A DNA stretch of 64,000 nucleotides, taken from Clostridiales bacterium Firm_14 (GTDB lineage Bacteria > Bacillota > Clostridia > Saccharofermentanales > Saccharofermentanaceae). The stretch lies in assembly GCA_001604135.1 (NCBI GenBank), contig LVAT01000008.1, positions 186,001-250,000 of the forward strand. Direction: 5' to 3'. Shown here piece by piece: positions 50,555 through 60,432 of the stretch. The notes below the pieces were generated by a model that was given only the letters and a program-made list of their open reading frames with translations, was not told the origin of the DNA and ran no database searches. Made by a program: the position numbers and the translations under genes. Each line of letters starts with the position of its first letter. Positions within the stretch are counted from its first letter, which is position 1.

Positions 50555-52810
50555 ATGAACACATCAGTAATCGGTTATCCGAGAATCGGTAAAGACAGAG
50601 AATTAAAGTTTGCTTCAGAGAAGTTCTTCAAAGGTGAACTTGATGAAGCAGGACTTTTGGAAGCAGCAAAGGCAATCAGAAAGGAAGACCTTCTTAAGCA
50701 GAAGGAAGCAGGAATCACATATATCTCCAGCAACGATTTTTCTTTCTACGATAATGTTCTTGATACAGCGTTCCTGTTCAACATCATCCCTCAGAGATAT
50801 AAGGATCTCGGCCTTTCAGAACTTGAGACTTATTTCGCTCTTGCAAGAGGATATCAGGGAGACAAGGGCAACGTTAAGGCCCTCGCAATGAAGAAGTGGT
50901 TCAACACAAACTACCACTATCTCGTACCCGAGATCGACGACGATACGAATATCGCGCTTACAGGTTCCAAGCCCCTCGATGAATTCGTTGAGGCTAAGGA
51001 ATCCGGCGTTGATACGAAGGTTGCTTTAGTAGGACCTTTCACATTCTTGAAGCTTGCAAAGTTCACAGGCTCAAAGAAGATATCTGATGTTTACGCAGTA
51101 CTTACAGCTGAATACATCAAGCTCGTATCACTTCTTACATCAGTCGGTGCAAAGACTATCGAGTTCGACGAGCCTTATCTCGTAAGAGACCTTAGTGGAG
51201 AAGACATAGATCTTTTTAAGGAGATTTATTCACTTATTCTTGCAAACAAGAACGGCGCAAAGATCCTTCTTCAGACTTATTTTGGCGACATCAGGGATAT
51301 CTATAATGAATTAGTGTCTCTTGATTTCGATCTCATCGGTCTTGATTTTGTTGAAGGCAGAAAGACATTGGAACTCGTAAAGACCAATGGTTTCCCCGCT
51401 GACAAGATCCTCGTTGCAGGGCTTGTAAACGGTAAGAACATCTGGAGAAATGACTACAAGAAGACGTTATCTGTCCTTGCAGAACTCGGTGCTGCAAATG
51501 TTGTCTTAGGCACTTCATGCTCACTTCTCCACGTTCCTTATACGCTTGCTAATGAGACAAAGCTCTCAGATGAATATAAGAAGCATTTTGCATTTGCAGA
51601 AGAAAAGCTCACAGAGCTTAATGAGATCGCAAAACTCTTCGGAACAGACCTCGAAAACAGCGATGTTTATAAGAAGAACCAGAGCCTTTTCGAGGGCAGA
51701 GTAGACAGTGAAGACAAGGAAGTACAGGCTAAGGTTGCAGCTATCACAGACAGCGACTATGTAAGACTTCCTGTTTTCGAAGAGCGCGAAAAGATCCAGA
51801 AGCAGATCCTCAATCTGCCTTTGTTCCCGACAACAACTATCGGATCTTTCCCTCAGACTTCTGATGTAAGAAAGAACAGGCAGGAATTCAAGAAGGGCTT
51901 AAAGTCCAAGGAAGAATATGTAGAGTTCAACAAGCAGAAGATTGCAGAGTGCATCAAGCTCCAGGAAGAGATCGGTCTTGATGTTCTGGTCCACGGCGAG
52001 TTCGAGAGAAACGACATGGTCGAGTACTTCGGTGAGAACTTGAACGGTTATGTGTTCACAGAGAAGGCGTGGGTACAGTCCTATGGTACAAGAAATGTTA
52101 AGCCGCCGATCATCTGGGGCGACGTATCAAGAAAAGCACCAATCACGGTATTCTGGTCCAAGTTTGCAAAGTCCTGCACGGATAAGCCGGTAAAGGGCAT
52201 GCTCACAGGTCCTGTTACTATCCTCAACTGGTCATTCCCGAGAGAAGACATCTCCATCAAGGAGAGCATCCTCCAGATCGCTCTTGCCATAAGAGATGAG
52301 GTACTGGATCTTGAAGCTAACGGTATCAATATCATTCAGATCGACGAAGCCGCTCTCCGTGAGAAGCTCCCTTTGAGAAAGTCCGACTGGAACAGCGAAT
52401 ATCTTGATTTTGCCATCCCTGCATTCAGACTCGTTCACAGCAAGGTGAGCCCCAAGACTCAGATCCATACACATATGTGCTACAGCGAGTTCACGGACAT
52501 CATTCCCGCGATCGACGCAATGGATGCTGACGTCATTACTTTCGAGGCATCAAGATCAGATCTCCAGATCCTTGATTCATTGAAGGAAAACAACTTCAAG
52601 ACTGAAGTAGGCCCGGGCGTTTACGACATTCACAGCCCCCGCGTCCCTTCAGTAGAAGAGATCGTAACAGCGCTCACAAAGATGAGAGCAAAGATCGAAG
52701 ATAACAAGCTCTGGGTCAACCCGGACTGCGGCCTTAAGACAAGAGGCAATGAGGAGACTGTAAAGAGCCTTAAGAACCTCGTTGCGGCTGCAAAGCAGAT
52801 CAGAGGATAA
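50555..52810 (+). CDS. metE: Cobalamin-independent methionine synthase
   Basis: Transfers the methyl group of 5-methyltetrahydropteroyl-triglutamate to homocysteine. A 751-residue two-barrel protein: [22 protein letters not shown] at the N-terminus, [11 protein letters not shown] in the first barrel. The catalytic second barrel has [39 protein letters not shown] and HTHMCYSEF (zinc-binding His-x-Cys), with the final Cys in NPDCGLKTR. All zinc ligands are present. The start is ATG 50555 with GGAGG eight bases upstream. metF follows after three bases. Confidence 0.97.
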   Translation: MNTSVIGYPRIGKDRELKFASEKFFKGELDEAGLLEAAKAIRKEDLLKQKEAGITYISSNDFSFYDNVLDTAFLFNIIPQRYKDLGLSELETYFALARGYQGDKGNVKALAMKKWFNTNYHYLVPEIDDDTNIALTGSKPLDEFVEAKESGVDTKVALVGPFTFLKLAKFTGSKKISDVYAVLTAEYIKLVSLLTSVGAKTIEFDEPYLVRDLSGEDIDLFKEIYSLILANKNGAKILLQTYFGDIRDIYNELVSLDFDLIGLDFVEGRKTLELVKTNGFPADKILVAGLVNGKNIWRNDYKKTLSVLAELGAANVVLGTSCSLLHVPYTLANETKLSDEYKKHFAFAEEKLTELNEIAKLFGTDLENSDVYKKNQSLFEGRVDSEDKEVQAKVAAITDSDYVRLPVFEEREKIQKQILNLPLFPTTTIGSFPQTSDVRKNRQEFKKGLKSKEEYVEFNKQKIAECIKLQEEIGLDVLVHGEFERNDMVEYFGENLNGYVFTEKAWVQSYGTRNVKPPIIWGDVSRKAPITVFWSKFAKSCTDKPVKGMLTGPVTILNWSFPREDISIKESILQIALAIRDEVLDLEANGINIIQIDEAALREKLPLRKSDWNSEYLDFAIPAFRLVHSKVSPKTQIHTHMCYSEFTDIIPAIDAMDADVITFEASRSDLQILDSLKENNFKTEVGPGVYDIHSPRVPSVEEIVTALTKMRAKIEDNKLWVNPDCGLKTRGNEETVKSLKNLVAAAKQIRG

Positions 52811-52813
52811 GTC

Positions 52814-53671
52814 ATGAAAGTATCACAGGTTTACAAGAAAAAAAGAAGTCTCTCCTTCGAAATCTTTCCGCCGAAGAAAGACGCTGAACTCGACAATATC
52901 GACGAGACGCTCGAAGTCTTAGCTGAACTTAAGCCTGACTTCATAAGCGTTACGTTCGGTGCCGGCGGATCTTCCAACTGTAACCGTACTATTGAGCTTG
53001 CCAAGAAGATCAAGTACGACTATAAGATCGAGCCTGTGGTACACCTGACTTGTCTGCATTATGACAGGAATGAGATCGACGAGTTTGCCAGAGTCCTTAA
53101 GGGCGAAGGCATCGAGAATATACTTGCCCTAAGGGGTGACCCGAACCCGAATATTCCGGCCAAGAATGATTTCAGGCACTCGTCTGATCTTATTTCATAC
53201 CTGAAGAATGACGATGACTTCTGCTTCCTCGGTGCATGCTATCCGGAATGTCATCCTGAATCACCCAGCGTAGTCACGGAGATAAAGAGCCTCAAGAAGA
53301 AGGTCGACGCAGGAGCAGAAGTATTGCTCTCACAGTTGTTCTTTGATAATGAGATCTTCTACAGATTCCATGAGGAGTGCAGGATCGCTGACATAGACGT
53401 TCCAGTCATTCCGGGTGTAATGCCCGTCATCAATGCAGCACAGATAAAGAGAATGGTGTCTTTGTGCCACGCGTCTTTTCCGACGAGGTTCCAGAAGATC
53501 ATATCGCGCTATGAGGATAACAAAGAGGCGCTTTTCGACGCCGGAATATCTTATTGCTTAAGCCAGATAATCGATCTTCTCGTAAGCGACATCAACGGCA
53601 TTCATCTATACACGATGAATAATCCCCTTGTCGCCAGAAGGATCTGCGAGGGCATAAAGAACATCGTCTGA
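52814..53671 (+). CDS. metF: 5,10-methylenetetrahydrofolate reductase
   Basis: FAD-containing TIM-barrel enzyme of 285 residues that supplies the methyl donor to MetE. Seen: SFEIFPPK with the catalytic Glu, SVTFGAGGSS, HLTCLHYDRNEI, ALRGDPNPN, SQLFFDNEIFYRF and PGVMPVIN, all family signatures. Co-transcribed with metE. Its TGA stop abuts the stop of the reverse PEBP gene (TGATCA). Confidence 0.96.
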   Translation: MKVSQVYKKKRSLSFEIFPPKKDAELDNIDETLEVLAELKPDFISVTFGAGGSSNCNRTIELAKKIKYDYKIEPVVHLTCLHYDRNEIDEFARVLKGEGIENILALRGDPNPNIPAKNDFRHSSDLISYLKNDDDFCFLGACYPECHPESPSVVTEIKSLKKKVDAGAEVLLSQLFFDNEIFYRFHEECRIADIDVPVIPGVMPVINAAQIKRMVSLCHASFPTRFQKIISRYEDNKEALFDAGISYCLSQIIDLLVSDINGIHLYTMNNPLVARRICEGIKNIV

Positions 53672-54328
53672 TCAGATGCAGGGAGTTGATTCGGGCGTCT
53701 TGCCGTCACGGAATCTCGAGTCGGTATAAAGGCCTGAGATCTTGCCGTAAGAGATGATGTTTCCCTTGTTGCCGTCTATATCAGTATCAAGCTCGGTTAT
53801 AAATTCGCCGAGCTTTTTATTTTGTCCGTTGACGGTGCCCTTAAGTCTCGCGACGGGAGCTTTAAGCGCTATTACGTAAATATCGAAATTATGCGTATAA
53901 CCGTGTCCGATGTGAGGACCGTTATAGTCAAGCGGGGAGGCCCAGCCTTCGGGAAGTGTCGTCTCAGTGATCCCGCCTGATTTCCAGTGGAGATAACCAT
54001 TGGTATTTGTATCGAACATGTAGACGGCATAGACATTTGCGCCTTCCACAGGCTCCCATTTCAGCTGGGGAGATTTATTGCCTCCGATGTCGGTATTGGA
54101 GATGACGTCGTCCCAGACGCCGTCTATAAGATCAGTTGAAGTCACTTCGAAAGTCTCATATCCGTCAAGGTAGCCGCCGCACATGTTGTCAGTCAGCGGA
54201 TTTACCGTATCTGTTGTTGACTGTAAAGTATCTTGGATAGTGGTCACTTCAGTGTTGTCCTGACAGCCCGTAAAGCTCAAAAGCAAGGCCATTGTTATTA
54301 CGCAAGCTGTTATCCTGGCATTTTTCAT
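53672..54328 (-). CDS. PEBP/YbhB-family lipoprotein
   Basis: About 218 residues. Signal peptide with lipobox SFTGC (Cys22 from ATG 54328), then a phosphatidylethanolamine-binding-protein fold: GGNKSPQLKWEPVEGANVYAVYM (the DxxxxSPxLxW motif), LHWKSGGI and GPHIGHGYTHNFDIYVIAL. Function of bacterial members is unsettled. A GTG at 54352 with AGGAT nearby would add eight residues; the ATG gives a more usual lipoprotein signal. It is convergent with metF and contains the metEF terminator on its non-coding strand. Confidence 0.85.
   Translation of the reverse strand: MKNARITACVITMALLLSFTGCQDNTEVTTIQDTLQSTTDTVNPLTDNMCGGYLDGYETFEVTSTDLIDGVWDDVISNTDIGGNKSPQLKWEPVEGANVYAVYMFDTNTNGYLHWKSGGITETTLPEGWASPLDYNGPHIGHGYTHNFDIYVIALKAPVARLKGTVNGQNKKLGEFITELDTDIDGNKGNIISYGKISGLYTDSRFRDGKTPESTPCI
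53789..53823 (+). terminator. Terminator of metE-metF inside the PEBP gene
   Basis: AAGCTCGG (53789-53796) and CCGAGCTT (53808-53815) form an eight-pair stem followed by TTTATTTTG on the plus strand, about 118 bases after the metF stop. It overlaps reverse coding sequence. Confidence 0.75.
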
Positions 54329-54445
54329 TATTTCTTCAAAACCCTTTTTCACTTGATCCTGAAATTATATCAAAAGATTTCATTTGTGGTCGAAAAGGCG
54401 TATATTCATTGATATAAAATGTTTTTTACAAGAGGCGGATGAGGG

Positions 54446-56332
54446 TTGGAAAAGATAGATAAAGTATTCATGATCTTGCGGAGACGTATCGCAGAGCTGT
54501 TCCAGAACTTTGGACAGTTCTTTAAGCGCGTGCTTCTATTGTTTACGCAGGACTATGTCGAGACTGCTCTCTTTATCCTGTTCTGCTCCATCATCACCGC
54601 TGCCACGACATCGCTTCTTAAAAAGCTCCTGGTCAAGGCCATGATGCTCGTCAGCGGCGAGACTTACATTGCTCCCGTTAATCTGCAGAAGGTCCTCTTA
54701 AACCCGCTGTCGATACTGATGATGCTGATCTTCGCGGTTATTGTGACGCTGATGTCTCTGTTCGAGATAGCAGGACTTCTTCATACATTCTCAGTAGCGC
54801 AGGCAGGATGCGAGACAAATCTCACATGTATGTTCATGGCAGGCTTCCGTGCGTGCTGGAAGGCGCTTAACCCCAGAAACTGGCCGATAATGATATTCAT
54901 TCTGGTGCTTGTTCCTCTTACAAAGCTTTTGCCCTTGTCAGGTTCCACTTTTAAGCTCATCCTGCCGGGATTTGTCAACCAGACGATCGACTATACAAAG
55001 TGGCTTAATGTCCTCTATTATGTCTTATACTGGGTGCTTATCCTGTTCCTTGCGGTTTATATCTTCTCGATCAACGGATTTGTGCTTCAGAAAGAATCAT
55101 TCTTTAAGAGCTGCTCCAAATCCAGAAAACTCTGCAAAGGGCACATCCTCGAAGTCTTATTCAATATGTTCCTTTTGACGGTCATCCTGAATTTTACTAT
55201 CAATTCGATCTCTTCGATACTCGTTGTAAACGGCGAGGAACTGATGTCCTTCGTGCGCAGAACAGGAAATGTCGTAGCCAAATCCGAAGCTGTCGGAACA
55301 TATACGTATGCTTTAAGACAGATCCTTAAGAGCTTTCTTTCTCCTGCGATAAATAACGCTGCACTGACGGTGCTGTTCTATAAATTCCTTGACGATAAGA
55401 CTAAGAAAGAGACAGTGTCCAGTGAAGTCCGTGAGCTCAAGCAGTTCTCGATGAAGAGAACCGTTGCCTTTGTAGTCTCATTGGCAGTTGCCTCGGGTGC
55501 CATCATCGGCTTTATGATCTTCAGATATTCTTATCTTTTCGAGAGCGTTGACAGACCGCTGGTATGCGCGCACAGAGGAGATAACGTTAACGCACCCGAG
55601 AACACGATGCCTGCCTTCGAGCTTGCCGCAAGCGAGAACCTGAAGTGGATCGAACTTGATGTCCATCAGACCTCCGACGGCGTCATCGTCTGCAATCACG
55701 ATTCGACGATAAAGAGAGTAACCGGCAGAAACATCGCGATACATGATGCCACTTATGAGGAGCTCTCGAAGATCGAACTCGGTCCCTGGATGCCCGGTGA
55801 ATATGAGCACGTCCATATCTGCACATTAAGAGAAGCACTGGCGCTCGCGAAAGAAAACGACATAAACGTTCAGGTCGAGCTCAAAGGCCACGCTGCCGAC
55901 AAGAACTTCGAAGAAAATGTTCTTGCCGTTATCAACGAGACCGGAATGCACGATAATGTCATGATCATCGCGCAGGATGCATCAAGACTTCAGCGCATGA
56001 TGGAACTCGATCCGACGATAACAAAGGGATACTGCATGGTAATCGCAGTAGGCGATCTCTATGACATCGAATATACCGATAACATTACTATCGAGGAATC
56101 CTATGTAACGCCTGAGCTTGTCCGAGCAATGCACGAGAAGGGAATCAAGGTATTCTGCTGGACAGTCGATCTTGATGATACGGTCCAGTATCTCGTAAGC
56201 TGTGATGTCGATGTCATCGGAACGGACAACCCGATGCTGATCAATAACGCTTTGGATAAGGCAGACTATTCAGGGGGCCTGTCACGAGCCGCTCATATCC
56301 TGATGCACATGATCGCCAACATGGATAAGTAA
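54446..56332 (+). CDS. Membrane-anchored glycerophosphodiester phosphodiesterase
   Basis: A 628-residue protein. Residues 1-350 carry about eight hydrophobic segments (GPDPase membrane domain). From about 372 the GDPD catalytic domain begins: VCAHRGDNVNAPENTMPAF (HRG...ENT with catalytic His376), WIELDVHQTSDGVIVCNHDSTIKR with metal-binding Glu/Asp and the second catalytic His, ELKG, and DVIGTDNP at the end. It releases glycerol-3-phosphate from glycerophosphodiesters or lipid anchors. The start is TTG 54446 with AGAGGCGG upstream. The 3' end overlaps the SLH-like gene by 51 bases. Confidence 0.9.
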   Translation: MEKIDKVFMILRRRIAELFQNFGQFFKRVLLLFTQDYVETALFILFCSIITAATTSLLKKLLVKAMMLVSGETYIAPVNLQKVLLNPLSILMMLIFAVIVTLMSLFEIAGLLHTFSVAQAGCETNLTCMFMAGFRACWKALNPRNWPIMIFILVLVPLTKLLPLSGSTFKLILPGFVNQTIDYTKWLNVLYYVLYWVLILFLAVYIFSINGFVLQKESFFKSCSKSRKLCKGHILEVLFNMFLLTVILNFTINSISSILVVNGEELMSFVRRTGNVVAKSEAVGTYTYALRQILKSFLSPAINNAALTVLFYKFLDDKTKKETVSSEVRELKQFSMKRTVAFVVSLAVASGAIIGFMIFRYSYLFESVDRPLVCAHRGDNVNAPENTMPAFELAASENLKWIELDVHQTSDGVIVCNHDSTIKRVTGRNIAIHDATYEELSKIELGPWMPGEYEHVHICTLREALALAKENDINVQVELKGHAADKNFEENVLAVINETGMHDNVMIIAQDASRLQRMMELDPTITKGYCMVIAVGDLYDIEYTDNITIEESYVTPELVRAMHEKGIKVFCWTVDLDDTVQYLVSCDVDVIGTDNPMLINNALDKADYSGGLSRAAHILMHMIANMDK

Positions 56333-56713
56333 CAGGCGGTCTATCGCGGCGCTGTTATAAGCATCATCATCTTCGCCGTTCAGATCAAACCACCAAAACT
56401 CACCGTCACGCCTGATATTCTTCGCGTCCATTATTCCGCGCAAATATACCTGTGCGACGTGGTTAGCGCACACCCTGCAGTCGTAGAGATCCTTGAGCAT
56501 GCCTGCGCCGCTAATGTCCAGATCAGAAGCTTTCATCGCTTTGAGAAGATACATGTGGCATATCCTGGCAACGTTTTTTCTTGTTATCGGCGTGTCTTTA
56601 TACACTTCATCTTCTGCGTCGAGCCAGCCTTCTTTACGCCCGCGTTCGAAAACGCCGGCAAAAGGAATACCTGCTTTTTGGCAGAGTTCTCTTATGAAGA
56701 CTTCTGTGGTCAT
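56282..56713 (-). CDS. Small SLH-like domain protein coupled to alpha-galactosidase
   Basis: A 143-residue protein without signal peptide. The middle, TPITRKNVARICHMYLL then LKDLYDCRVCANHVAQVYLRGIM, resembles the S-layer-homology pattern (TRxExAxxLxR...FxDxxxxxxxxxVAxxYxxGI) with two cysteines unusual for SLH domains. Its ATG overlaps the stop of the GH27 gene (ATGA) and no independent ribosome binding site is needed. Its end runs 51 bases into the 3' end of the oppositely oriented phosphodiesterase gene. Role unknown; family call is tentative. Confidence 0.6.
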   Translation of the reverse strand: MTTEVFIRELCQKAGIPFAGVFERGRKEGWLDAEDEVYKDTPITRKNVARICHMYLLKAMKASDLDISGAGMLKDLYDCRVCANHVAQVYLRGIMDAKNIRRDGEFWWFDLNGEDDDAYNSAAIDRLLLIHVGDHVHQDMSGS

Positions 56714-58455
56714 GAGACAGGCGTGATCCTTATGACTTTGCTGTCGCAAGCTGCAAGCGTTCCTGCGCCAAAGACTCTGCTCTCAGTCTCAGCTGCTTCG
56801 CCGGTATAGAGATCTTTGATCCGGTATGTTTTCGCATTGGCGAAAAGATCTTTATTAACAGTCTTACCGCCTGTCTTATTCAAGATCTCATCGGTGCTGA
56901 CAGACGGGACTTCTTTTTCTTCCTGGCTTAAGTTAAAGAAACCGAGCGCGATGCTGCCGTCATTAAGAGGCTTTGCGAGGATGTCGATCCTGTTGTTGTC
57001 TCTTATGTATTCCTTATCGGGCTCGCTGCATTCGTATGTCGTGAAGATGCGCTTTGCCTGTATGCCCAGAGGGTCCCGGTCTAATGCGATCAGATCTTCA
57101 TTTGCGATGATGTTATAGATCTCATCGCCTTTAGCAACTCTTCTCAAGTCAACGCCGAGCATAAGGGGAGAGTTCATCATGCACCACATTGCCATGTGCG
57201 AACGGCACATGATGTTATCTATCCCGTCCATTCCTATGACCAGCATGTCAGGATCGTTCCAGCCTCTGCCAAGTCCCGCGAATTCATCCATTATTACCGC
57301 CTTGTTGTACTGCGAAGTAATGGATGTCGTATAGTCGCACTCCCAGGCTGCCGTACCGTGATTGCCGTCTGATCCGACCTGGAAAGTGATGTCATTTAAT
57401 ATGCGCCATGAATCGCCAACTTTGTGCCCCCAGTTCTGCGGCTGCGTCTTCCCCCATTCGCAGATCGAGAAGACGATGTCGCGGCCGCCGGCATTTTCGA
57501 GTTCGCGTCTGATCTCGGCATATGAATGAAGAGTATTCTCCTGCCTTCTGTGATTCATTATGCGGATCTTATTTGCGCCCTTCTTGAGCTCCACTTTAAT
57601 GGCAGGGGATACCGTAAATGTCTCCCTGCTTTGCGTAGGAGCTAAGAGCGCATCAAAACACGTCTTTTCCCCGACAGCCACCTGGAGCCACTGTCCGGCG
57701 CCTTCTACGGCGTCTGAGGCGTATGTGACGAACAAATCCCTGATGCCATCTTCAGATGCATTGATCTCGAAAATAATCTCACTGGATCTGAGACCGACAG
57801 GGGAGTGGTCAGGAGCCGTTCCGTCAAATGTGCCGATAAACGCTACACAGTCTTCTTTTATCTCTGCTCTGGTACCTGTTATCGCTGCGTTTGCGGCATC
57901 ATATGTTACGCCGTCAATTCCAATGCTCTTAATGACCGGCGCATATGAATATTTCGCATTCTCCGGATCTGCGAAAGTAGCGTTGTCCCACATGTAATAG
58001 CAGTTATCGACTTTTATGAAATCTATGTCCCACTTGAAGTAGTCTTCGCAGTCAGTTTTCTCATATCCGTAAATGCCTACTTCTGCGCCTGAGCAGAGCC
58101 TTGTTCCGATGTCGTTATACATTCCGAATTTAAGGCCGCTTCCGTGAACGAAATCTGCCATTGCCTTAAAGCCTGAAGGGAACTTGACCTTGTCTGCCTT
58201 AAGATGTCCGTCTATTCTCTCCGGATGGTAGCAGCCGTCATCTAATACGACGTATTCATACCCCAGCTTATCGAGCCCCAATTCCTTGATCTTAAGTACC
58301 ATTGCTTTTGTGAGCTCTTCGGTGTTGCCGCTTCCGAAAGCGTTCCAGCTGTTCCAGCCCATGGCAGGGAGGCGGGGCTTTTTCGAGAATATATCGGAAT
58401 TATCGAAATCATCAAATCTGAGTCTGTGATCGTCAATGGGAGAAGGTCCTGACAT
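56710..58455 (-). CDS. GH27 alpha-galactosidase with inserted beta-sandwich module
   Basis: A 581-residue glycoside hydrolase removing alpha-1,6-galactose from raffinose-type sugars or galactomannan. The barrel starts PAMGWNSWNAFG and LDDGCYHPE. The nucleophile is Asp150 in DFIKVDNCYY and the acid/base Asp401 in GRGWNDPDMLV. Between them residues about 172-315 hold an extra domain not found in typical GH27: IIFEINASEDGIRDLFVTYA and KVELKKGANKIRIMNH, like a carbohydrate-binding beta-sandwich (CBM35/CBM6-like). No signal peptide is seen, suggesting action on imported oligosaccharides. AGGAGAG precedes the ATG, and an extended -10 TGTTATAAT (58493-58485) lies upstream. Confidence 0.92.
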   Translation of the reverse strand: MSGPSPIDDHRLRFDDFDNSDIFSKKPRLPAMGWNSWNAFGSGNTEELTKAMVLKIKELGLDKLGYEYVVLDDGCYHPERIDGHLKADKVKFPSGFKAMADFVHGSGLKFGMYNDIGTRLCSGAEVGIYGYEKTDCEDYFKWDIDFIKVDNCYYMWDNATFADPENAKYSYAPVIKSIGIDGVTYDAANAAITGTRAEIKEDCVAFIGTFDGTAPDHSPVGLRSSEIIFEINASEDGIRDLFVTYASDAVEGAGQWLQVAVGEKTCFDALLAPTQSRETFTVSPAIKVELKKGANKIRIMNHRRQENTLHSYAEIRRELENAGGRDIVFSICEWGKTQPQNWGHKVGDSWRILNDITFQVGSDGNHGTAAWECDYTTSITSQYNKAVIMDEFAGLGRGWNDPDMLVIGMDGIDNIMCRSHMAMWCMMNSPLMLGVDLRRVAKGDEIYNIIANEDLIALDRDPLGIQAKRIFTTYECSEPDKEYIRDNNRIDILAKPLNDGSIALGFFNLSQEEKEVPSVSTDEILNKTGGKTVNKDLFANAKTYRIKDLYTGEAAETESRVFGAGTLAACDSKVIRITPVS

Positions 58456-58495
58456 GAATGCTCTCCTTTAAGTTTTATAGGTCGATTATAACAAA

Positions 58496-58521
58496 GAGGC
58501 TGCCTCAGATGAGACAGCCTC
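58496..58521 (-). terminator. Hairpin between the zinc-ribbon gene and the GH27 operon
   Basis: GAGGCTGCCTC (58496-58506) and GAGACAGCCTC (58511-58521) form an 11-base stem with one mismatch and a four-base loop, 25 bases after the zinc-ribbon gene stop. The following minus-strand tail (TTTGTTATAA) is only weakly U-rich and doubles as the GH27 -10 region. Confidence 0.6.
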
Positions 58522-58545
58522 GAAAGATTTAATCCGATTGAACGA

Positions 58546-60348
58546 TTACATTCCGTCAGCTCCGCCGGAAACTGTCTTGGAACCGACATTGCCGCTTGTG
58601 CCTGACTGGAGTGTCAGAGTGTATGAGTAGTTCTTCTTAAGCGTGAAGGACTCGCTTGTACCGTTCTTGAGCTGGAGGTAAGCACCCTTGGCGCCGAAGA
58701 GATCCTTCTCACCAAACCACTCGGAACCATAAGCAACCTTGATGGTATAAGTGCCTGCACCGAGCTTGATCGTTGCATTCTTGCCTGCTGCGATGAATAC
58801 CTGGGCTACTACTTCATTGCTGGAGTTATAGACTCTCATGAGAGCGTTGATGCTGGAAGGAGCGTTGATCTTCAGGGAGATGCTGCCGCTGCCTTTCTTC
58901 ATGGAGCCGTTCTCAGGCATGGGCTGCGGGCATGACTTGGCCTTATCAGCTGAATCTTTCCATTCGGAAATGGCGTTCCAGGCAACCATTGCCTTGTAGT
59001 ATTCGCCGTTATCGTAGAGCGCCTGGGCTGCTTCATACTTCTTGTTGTATTCGTCGAGCTTGCCCTTTGCTACATCATACTGTGTCTTAGAATCAAGGAA
59101 GTCACCGAGCTCTGAGAAGATAGCCATGGCTTCTTCGAACTTCAGTTTTTCCATGAGCTGGAATGCGTTATCGTACTTGAGGCCCTTGATGGCAGCTTCG
59201 AGCAGAGCTTTCTGTTCGTCATCCGCAGGCTTAACTACGCTCTTGATCTTGTCGTAGTCTGTTGTGCCTTCGGAATAAACTGTGCTGATGAACTTGTCGT
59301 CGTCATTCTTGGGAGATTTGATGAATGCGAGTTCGAGATCATTTGTCTGGATGCCGTAGAGATTGGCGATGATCGTTGACCATGCTTTGTTGGTCTCTGC
59401 AAGATGTGCGTCGCAGAGATTAACCTGAACTGCATACTTGTCTTTAAGTGTTGTAAGGGACTTGAACTTGTCCTTAGCTTCGAAATAGTTCTTCGAATTC
59501 TTATCAGCGAAAGCGTCCTTTACGGTCTGGCACTCGGTCATGAGAGCGAGTGCTTCATCACTCTTGGGATCAGTTTCATAGAAATCTACGACTTCCTTAA
59601 GGATAGTGATGGCGCCGTCAAAATCTTCCTGCTCAATAAGTCCGTCGACCTTCTGGTAGTCGAGCTCGACCTGTGAGCACTCAGCCCAGTATTCGGAATC
59701 CTTGAATGTCTTGAGCTGTGTATAGAGTTCCAAAGACTGTTCGTAATCGCCATTCTCGAAAGCATCAGTAGCCTTGTTGTACTTCTGTACGAGCAGGAAA
59801 TAGAAGATTCCTACGCCGGCACCGGCAAGAATGATAACGGCGCCGATGATGCTCAATACGATGACGAGGGGCTTCTTGGACTTCTTAGGCTTAGCAGCAA
59901 CGGGAGCAGCTGCAACAGGCGCTGCCTCAGGTGCGGGCTCTGCAACTGAAGGCCCCTCAACGGGTGCAGGTGCCGGAGCCGGAGCGGGTGCTGCTTCGAT
60001 AGGTGAAGGAACTGTCTCTGCAGGATTCTCGATGGGAGTTGTTTCAGTAACTTCAGATGAGATTGCCTCAACGGGTTCCAGGATGGAAGGCTCTTCGGGA
60101 GCAGCTGCGGCTGCGGGTTCCTCGGAAGCGGGTGTTTCTTCGATTACGGGAGCTTCTTCTGCAGCTTTCTCTTCTGCAGCAGGAGCCTCTTCAGCAGGGG
60201 TCTCTGCGACAGCTTCTTCTACAGGCTTTTCTTCAGCAGCGGGTGCTTCAGCTGCGGGCGCCTCTGCTGCGGGTGCTTCAACGGCAGTTCCACAGAAAGG
60301 ACAGAACTTACCGCCTTCGATCTCTTTTCCACAATTGGAGCAAATCAT
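58546..60348 (-). CDS. Zinc-ribbon membrane protein with Ala/Glu/Pro linker and TPR-like repeats
   Basis: A 600-residue protein. Residues 1-20 are a zinc ribbon (CSNCGKEI, FCPFCGT; Cys3, 6, 16, 19). Residues 21-155 are a repetitive Ala-Pro-Glu linker (AEAPAAE units, later PAPAPAP). A basic patch KPKKSKK precedes one membrane segment (161-186). Then come TPR-like helices (YNKATDAFENGDYEQSLELY, QEDFDGAITILKEVVDFY and similar, to about 480). The C-terminal domain is beta-rich (GSISLKINAPSSINALMRVY). The topology suggests a cytoplasmic ribbon and extracytoplasmic repeats. Function unknown; such proteins are common in clostridia. Confidence 0.8.
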   Translation of the reverse strand: MICSNCGKEIEGGKFCPFCGTAVEAPAAEAPAAEAPAAEEKPVEEAVAETPAEEAPAAEEKAAEEAPVIEETPASEEPAAAAAPEEPSILEPVEAISSEVTETTPIENPAETVPSPIEAAPAPAPAPAPVEGPSVAEPAPEAAPVAAAPVAAKPKKSKKPLVIVLSIIGAVIILAGAGVGIFYFLLVQKYNKATDAFENGDYEQSLELYTQLKTFKDSEYWAECSQVELDYQKVDGLIEQEDFDGAITILKEVVDFYETDPKSDEALALMTECQTVKDAFADKNSKNYFEAKDKFKSLTTLKDKYAVQVNLCDAHLAETNKAWSTIIANLYGIQTNDLELAFIKSPKNDDDKFISTVYSEGTTDYDKIKSVVKPADDEQKALLEAAIKGLKYDNAFQLMEKLKFEEAMAIFSELGDFLDSKTQYDVAKGKLDEYNKKYEAAQALYDNGEYYKAMVAWNAISEWKDSADKAKSCPQPMPENGSMKKGSGSISLKINAPSSINALMRVYNSSNEVVAQVFIAAGKNATIKLGAGTYTIKVAYGSEWFGEKDLFGAKGAYLQLKNGTSESFTLKKNYSYTLTLQSGTSGNVGSKTVSGGADGM

Positions 60349-60432
60349 ATCTATTCCTCACTTTTGTTATGTTTCCAGGTTGTCTGGTTACGATGGAGAA
60401 TACTTAAAAACTATCCCCCGTATATATTTGCA

